Source of the DNA: Takakia lepidozioides
Lineage: Eukaryota > Streptophyta > Takakiopsida > Takakiales > Takakiaceae
Reading direction: 5' to 3'
DNA length: 64,000 bases
Assembly (NCBI GenBank): GCA_030704615.1
Contig: CM060731.1
Location: forward strand, 33,106,001 to 33,170,000
The translations under genes and the position numbers were made by a program. Positions 60,035 to 64,000 of the stretch are shown here, piece after piece. Position 1 is the stretch's first letter. Each line of letters starts with the position of its first letter. Below the pieces are notes generated by a model, which saw nothing but the letters and a program-made list of their open reading frames with translations, was not told where the DNA came from and searched no databases.

Positions 60035-60944
60035 TTAGCCAAGGGTATTACAAATTTCATTTTCACTAGTTCTAGCAAAGAACGGGGCTGAATTCAAAGT
60101 AAAGGATTTCATGAAGTCATGGCCTCCGCGAGTAGATGGAGCCCATGCAGTGGATTGAAGGGGGGAGCTGGACGAGATGTTAGTACCGATCAGTAGCTTC
60201 CACCAGCCTCCTTCAGGACCTAGGTAGCGGGGTAGCCATTTATCCAACAGGGCGATTTGAGTTCCTGGATCTAGGACTCCTAGACCGCCCTTTCTATTTG
60301 GCTAGCAGATCTGAAACCAAGAGACCTGCGGTCGCTTGTTTTGCAAGGATGATTGAGACCCCCAGATAAAATTTTGAACACATCTTTTGACCTCTTGTAT
60401 GAACTTGGAGTTGGGGCCCCATGTGGATACAAAGTACCAAATCCCTACCTGAAGGAATCTGGTTAGCCACGAGGGCTCTTCCTGTGATGGAGAGGAACTT
60501 GGAACCCCAAAAAACCAGGTGACGTTTTAGCTTAGAGATAGTGGGTTCCATGCGCTGTTCCTCAGAAATGTTGTTGCCAAAAGTGTAGCCCATAAGAGTG
60601 GTTGTCTCCCCATCCTTGAGCCAGACCAGGCCAAGACCCGAGCCCCAAGTTGGAACTATCCCGATGCTGGATTTGGAAGAGTCCCCTATCAACAGTGCTT
60701 TTGTTTTTGACCAGTTGACACGGAACCCTGAGATGCTACATAATTTGAGAATGGTGTCCTCAGTTGCCTGTAGAGTGGAAGGGTGGGCTTCCAGAAGCAG
60801 AAATGTGTCGTCCACAAACATGGAGTCCTTAACTTGGATCCACATTTGGGATTTGGGGTTTTTGAGGGTTATGTTGTTGTTGGTAACTTGTTTTCCAAAT
60901 TGCTGATAAAATAATATTTGTATCGAGTTGCTAAATGTGATCAC
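60035..60944 (-). pseudogene. LINE-C reverse transcriptase fragment
   Basis: Minus-strand frame from 60944 with the RT palm motif SMFVDDTFLLLEA, then SISGFRVNWSKTKALLIGD and LVFWGSKFLSITGRALVANQ, typical of plant L1-type LINEs. A stop near 60294 and a frame change lead to ALLDKWLPRYLGPEGGWWK in the next piece (60247-60035). It lacks endonuclease and the N-terminal half of RT. It differs from LINE-A and LINE-B and is a dead fragment. Confidence 0.88.
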
Positions 60945-61395
60945 ACAACCATCCAGTAAGACAGCTTATTTCACACCTGACTGTTGGTGGATCATGAGAG
61001 AAACCCAAGTAGCCACAATCCTTCCCATTATAGTTTACGTCTCTCCAAAGGAAATGATAACATGATGTATGACCCTCCGGTTATGGGACCCCAATTGTGA
61101 TGCCACATGGGACCAGCACTTGATGCAACAACCCAAATTGGGACAGCCCCGGTGCCATATCAGACGCAACGGCAAGGCCCGTCAGCAAACTTGAGGTGCC
61201 GTGGCAGGGCCCCAAATTCAGCATTCTTCTTTTTCTTTTTCTTTTTTTAAAGCAAAGGGGACGGAGGCCCTTTTAATCAAATTAAATAAGGAAAGATCTT
61301 ACTTTGTAATGCTCTTCAGTATGCGTGGGTGGGTACAGTAATAATACTTTATAGGTAACCCAGAATATTTAAGAACATTGGATGGGACTGAATTA
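60945..61395. other. Spacer, no gene seen
   Basis: No coding exon recognised. It contains a T-rich run at 61221-61250 on the plus strand. It may include more decayed transposon sequence. Confidence 0.35.
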
Positions 61396-62576
61396 ACCCT
61401 TAAGTGCCCAAGCGACCCATTCTGGGTCAGTTGGGTTTGCTTAACCAGCCATAACTTCCTGTGGTTAAGGCTGATTGGGCCTTTTTTGGGCTCAATTGAT
61501 AGAAAATCGGGTCCCCCTTCATATGGCAGCCTGAAGGGGTATGGGTCTGGACCAATTGGAAGGGGGCACACTCAGCTTTTTGAGGCCAATTTGGCCCCCC
61601 TAACTTGCCCAAGTTGCTGACATGGCAACTGCGGTCAGGTTAGGGTGACTGTAAGATACCCCATAAAGGTTAGGGCGGCACGCTCCCCCAAACCCCTTGA
61701 TTGCCCGGCAGGGCATGGGCATGGCGCCCGGCGCAGGTCTGGGCATTCCCAGGCCTGGGCCCTAGCCTGAATCGACGGGCGATGGCAGCTCCTACAGGGC
61801 GGGCTGGAGGGCGGCAGAGCTCGGGGCTCGAGAAAAACGCCACGAGGGGTGGGCCAAACCTAGGGCGGGGGTTTGAGAGGGTCGAGGGTGGAATGGCCCC
61901 CCATGAAAGCATGGCCGGGTAAGCCAGAGGAGCTCCCAAACCCCGTGCTTGGGCTATGGCTCCAAATATCCTAGGCCTGAAGGCTATAACATAGGTGTGC
62001 ATTTGAAGTCTTGGGCAGGGAACCTAAAGATGTGAGGGCATTTACCGATTGGTCCCAAACTTTTTTGGGGATCTCATATGGATGTTCATGACACTTCAAC
62101 CAGAGGGATTAGGAATTGAACGGCTGAATTTGTTTGTATAATTTTAGGAAGAGATATTTTGGCCTGCCCAAAGAAAATGGCATATTTTGACCCCCCAATT
62201 TGTCACTACAAAGGAGCCCACTTGAGAAAATTTCAGAAAAAACTGAAAAATTATGAGGATGTGTGTTATCAACATTCTTGAGACTCTAAGAAAAAGAGAA
62301 CTTAAAACTTCCCAAATACGAGCAAAAAACTGCTTTTTTTTGGGACCTATTTCTTAGTGAAGAGTTTTTTTTGTCCCAACTCTACACTTTATAATCTTCT
62401 GATCTGGCGGTTGGAATTCGATGAAACTTTTTGTGGCAGGAGGTGGAGTAGGTGGGAAGTAATTCCAACCGTCAGTTTTACAGGGACACAGAGATTTTCC
62501 AGATAAAAATGTTTTTGTGGGCCAGGGTCATGTTTTTCCACGAGAGGGTGAAAATGAGTCTGGGGCACTTAAGGGT
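61396..62576. mobile_element. Possible non-autonomous DNA transposon with 14-bp inverted ends
   Basis: The 14 bases ACCCTTAAGTGCCC at 61396-61409 are repeated exactly as the inverted complement at 62563-62576. The enclosed 1.2 kb has no transposase or recognisable gene. TTAA stands just left of CCC (61393-61396), as in piggyBac-type insertions, but the right side reads TCAT, so no target duplication is visible. This could also be a chance inverted repeat. Confidence 0.4.
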
Positions 62577-62595
62577 CATCCGTCCATGAATCCAG

Positions 62596-62724
62596 TCACA
62601 GCAGCGGCTGGGCCCGGTCGCCAGGAGTTAGTGAGTAGGTAACTGCGTAAGTGAGATCTGAACTGACTAGTGATGCACGAAGAGCAAAACTAGCAAGCAA
62701 GACAGCGACCACGAAATTGTTCAT
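62596..62724 (-). other. Possible first exon of a secreted protein
   Basis: From the ATG at 62724 (minus strand) the frame gives MNNFVVAVLLASFALRASL, which looks like a signal peptide, followed by about 24 residues to a stop. No family match and no following exon were found. The 1.2-kb inverted-repeat element lies directly downstream and could have cut off a gene. Weak evidence. Confidence 0.2.
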
Positions 62725-63209
62725 CGTCCAGCTACGATTCTTCCGATGCTTCCAGTCGATGATGGTCCTCCTGATCTCCAGATATAGGGAAAGTGAGTGA
62801 ACTGAGAGTAGATGATGTCTCTCCAGTCCCACGGGGCGTCGAAATCGGAGAGGAATTGAATTCTTCTCTCCAGGTAGAATCTGCAAACAATTGCCTGAGC
62901 ACACCCACGCATTTCTACCTTCAATCAGCATCAGCATGTCAAAGTAGATTTTATGTAGAATATTAAACACAGAAGGGGAGAGCCCATCACACCACCTTGC
63001 ACATGTCATGTTCCAGACATGCCACAGGGTGGCAGGATGGTAGGGTGGTCCCAACTGGACAACGTTTCCGTGCCGTATTATATTTCAGGCAGATGGAAAA
63101 AAAATCTAATTTTGTGGTGCGATGTTTGATGAAGTGATAGGCGATAGCTTCAGTCTGCCCATCATTCCTTGGCTGAGACCAAGCTCGGCTGTGTTGGAGA
63201 GCGGAGTAA
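62725..63209. other. Upstream region of the NCS2 permease
   Basis: No recognised gene on the plus strand. It should include the 5' UTR and promoter of the permease. Short minus-strand frames here have no family match. Confidence 0.35.
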
Positions 63210-64000
63210 ATGGTGACAGCAGGGATGGGACAAGGCTGGAAAAAGGTGCTGGTGGGCGACTACAACTGGGGCTTTCTTTGCCTGCCAGCACCTCCATGGA
63301 AGTCTCAAAGGGATCTGCCCCCTTTCTATGGCAAAGATGACCCTATCCCGGTGCTGCTTGCGGCCATCATGGGCCTTCAACATGCTCTTTCCATGGTTTG
63401 CTTTACATTCTTCAATGAGGAGAACTTTGCAGACTTTAGTTTGTGGTTTTGGATGCTTATATGTTATCAGGTTAGAGGCTTGAAAACCCAGGACTGGAAT
63501 CCAAAGTGTCCAAATTCGGGCTGAATTCCAGTGGCTCGGAATTAGGCTCGCCATTTGTCTGCCGAATCTGGTCGTCTCTGGTCATGTGCCAAAATGCTGA
63601 CTATTAGTGCAGGTGTGTTTTGGTCGTACACACTACACACCCTATCAACCCCACACGGCCTGGGTCGACTTTAAAGGGAACCCTCACAGTATGGCCAATT
63701 CCAGCTGTATCGCGAACTATCCCTCTAGTCGGGTTTTTATGGAGAGAATGGTGATAAAATCAAATCACGAGTATCTGCCCAAACCCGCAGAGCCATAGAA
63801 TCTGACAGAAATTTTCCCCTGCGGTTGGGTCATATAATATAAGTTGACTTCGTACATTCAGATCTTCTCTGGTAGCTTCTATACAATTCATGAGTGTTAG
63901 ATGCATTCTTTTGCAAAATCATATGTTATCCTGTGATGACTGGAGGCATTGTGGGCGGGAGGCGCAGGTGGGAGGCATCATCACACCGCCCCTTCTAATT
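63210..64000 (+). CDS. NCS2 (UapA-like) xanthine/uric acid permease, N-terminal exons, cut by window end
   Basis: NCS2/NAT permeases import purines or related bases with protons across the plasma membrane. Exon 1 is 63210-63395 (62 codons): MVTAGMGQGWKKVLVGDYNW, then the hallmark PPFYGKDDPIPVLLAAIMGL and QHALSM at the start of TM1. The donor follows ATG at 63396. After a 572-bp intron the acceptor 'ggcgcag' gives exon 2 from 63968, reading VGGIITPPLLI to the edge; both junctions are phase 0. The ATG at 63210 follows an in-frame TAA directly, so it is the first possible start. The leader resembles fungal UapA and algal or moss homologues rather than the usual plant NATs. The substrate is inferred from family only, and the protein continues outside the window. 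Confidence 0.88.

Noticed and set aside
61670-62002. 110-codon GC-rich minus-strand frame
   Set aside because: Pro/Arg/Ala-rich translation of a GC-rich stretch with no family match and open frames on both strands.

Overview
The window is nuclear DNA of a land plant. It has a five-exon PsbR gene (a photosystem II subunit found only in the green lineage), plant-type TPC1 vacuolar channel genes, a plant serine carboxypeptidase-like gene, GT-AG introns, and several kinds of plant retrotransposon (Copia, chromodomain Ty3/gypsy, LINE). The last gene is a UapA-like NCS2 purine permease. That subfamily is known from fungi, green algae and early-diverging plants rather than typical flowering-plant NATs, so I lean towards a bryophyte, lycophyte or fern. 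That placement is inference.

Layout. 1.6-2.8 kb: PsbR, minus strand. 3.2-6.1 kb: a decayed 5' fragment of TPC1 (copy C), minus strand. 6.4-9.7 kb: a serine carboxypeptidase-like gene, plus strand, with three lesions. 10.9-21.6 kb: TPC1 copy A, plus strand. 22.6-27.8 kb: a Copia element with LTRs and a 5-bp target duplication, itself hit by a LINE fragment. 28-29.7 kb: a second, 5'-truncated Copia, minus strand. 29.7-32.4 kb: no recognisable gene. 32.4-51.9 kb: TPC1 copy B, minus strand, inflated by LINE insertions, including one nearly full-length element (45.6-50.4 kb) and a second LINE family (40.7-42.9 kb). 53.2-59.8 kb: a degenerate chromodomain gypsy element. 60.0-60.9 kb: a fragment of a third LINE lineage. 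61.4-62.6 kb: a 1.2-kb segment bounded by a perfect 14-bp inverted repeat. 63.2 kb to the end: the first exons of an NCS2 permease.

The centre of the window is a large inverted duplication of TPC1. Copies A and B have 22 recognisable exons each; 20 have identical lengths and all keep phase. One exon, coding the S4-S5 linker and S5 of domain I, could not be found in either copy. Both copies keep the N-terminal tonoplast-type dileucine signal, the domain II voltage-sensor arginines and EF-hand 2. Both have lost acidic residues of the luminal calcium sensor at positions that, as I recall, are also changed in the hyperexcitable fava bean TPC1.

The LINE insertions can be put in order. Some 3'-tail fragments lie at matching places in A and B (introns 3 and 19) and so predate the duplication. 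Others occur only in A (5' leader) or only in B (introns 3, 5, 15, 19) and are younger. Near-identical LINE tails also sit in copy B intron 15 and in the Copia element, which points to recent activity.
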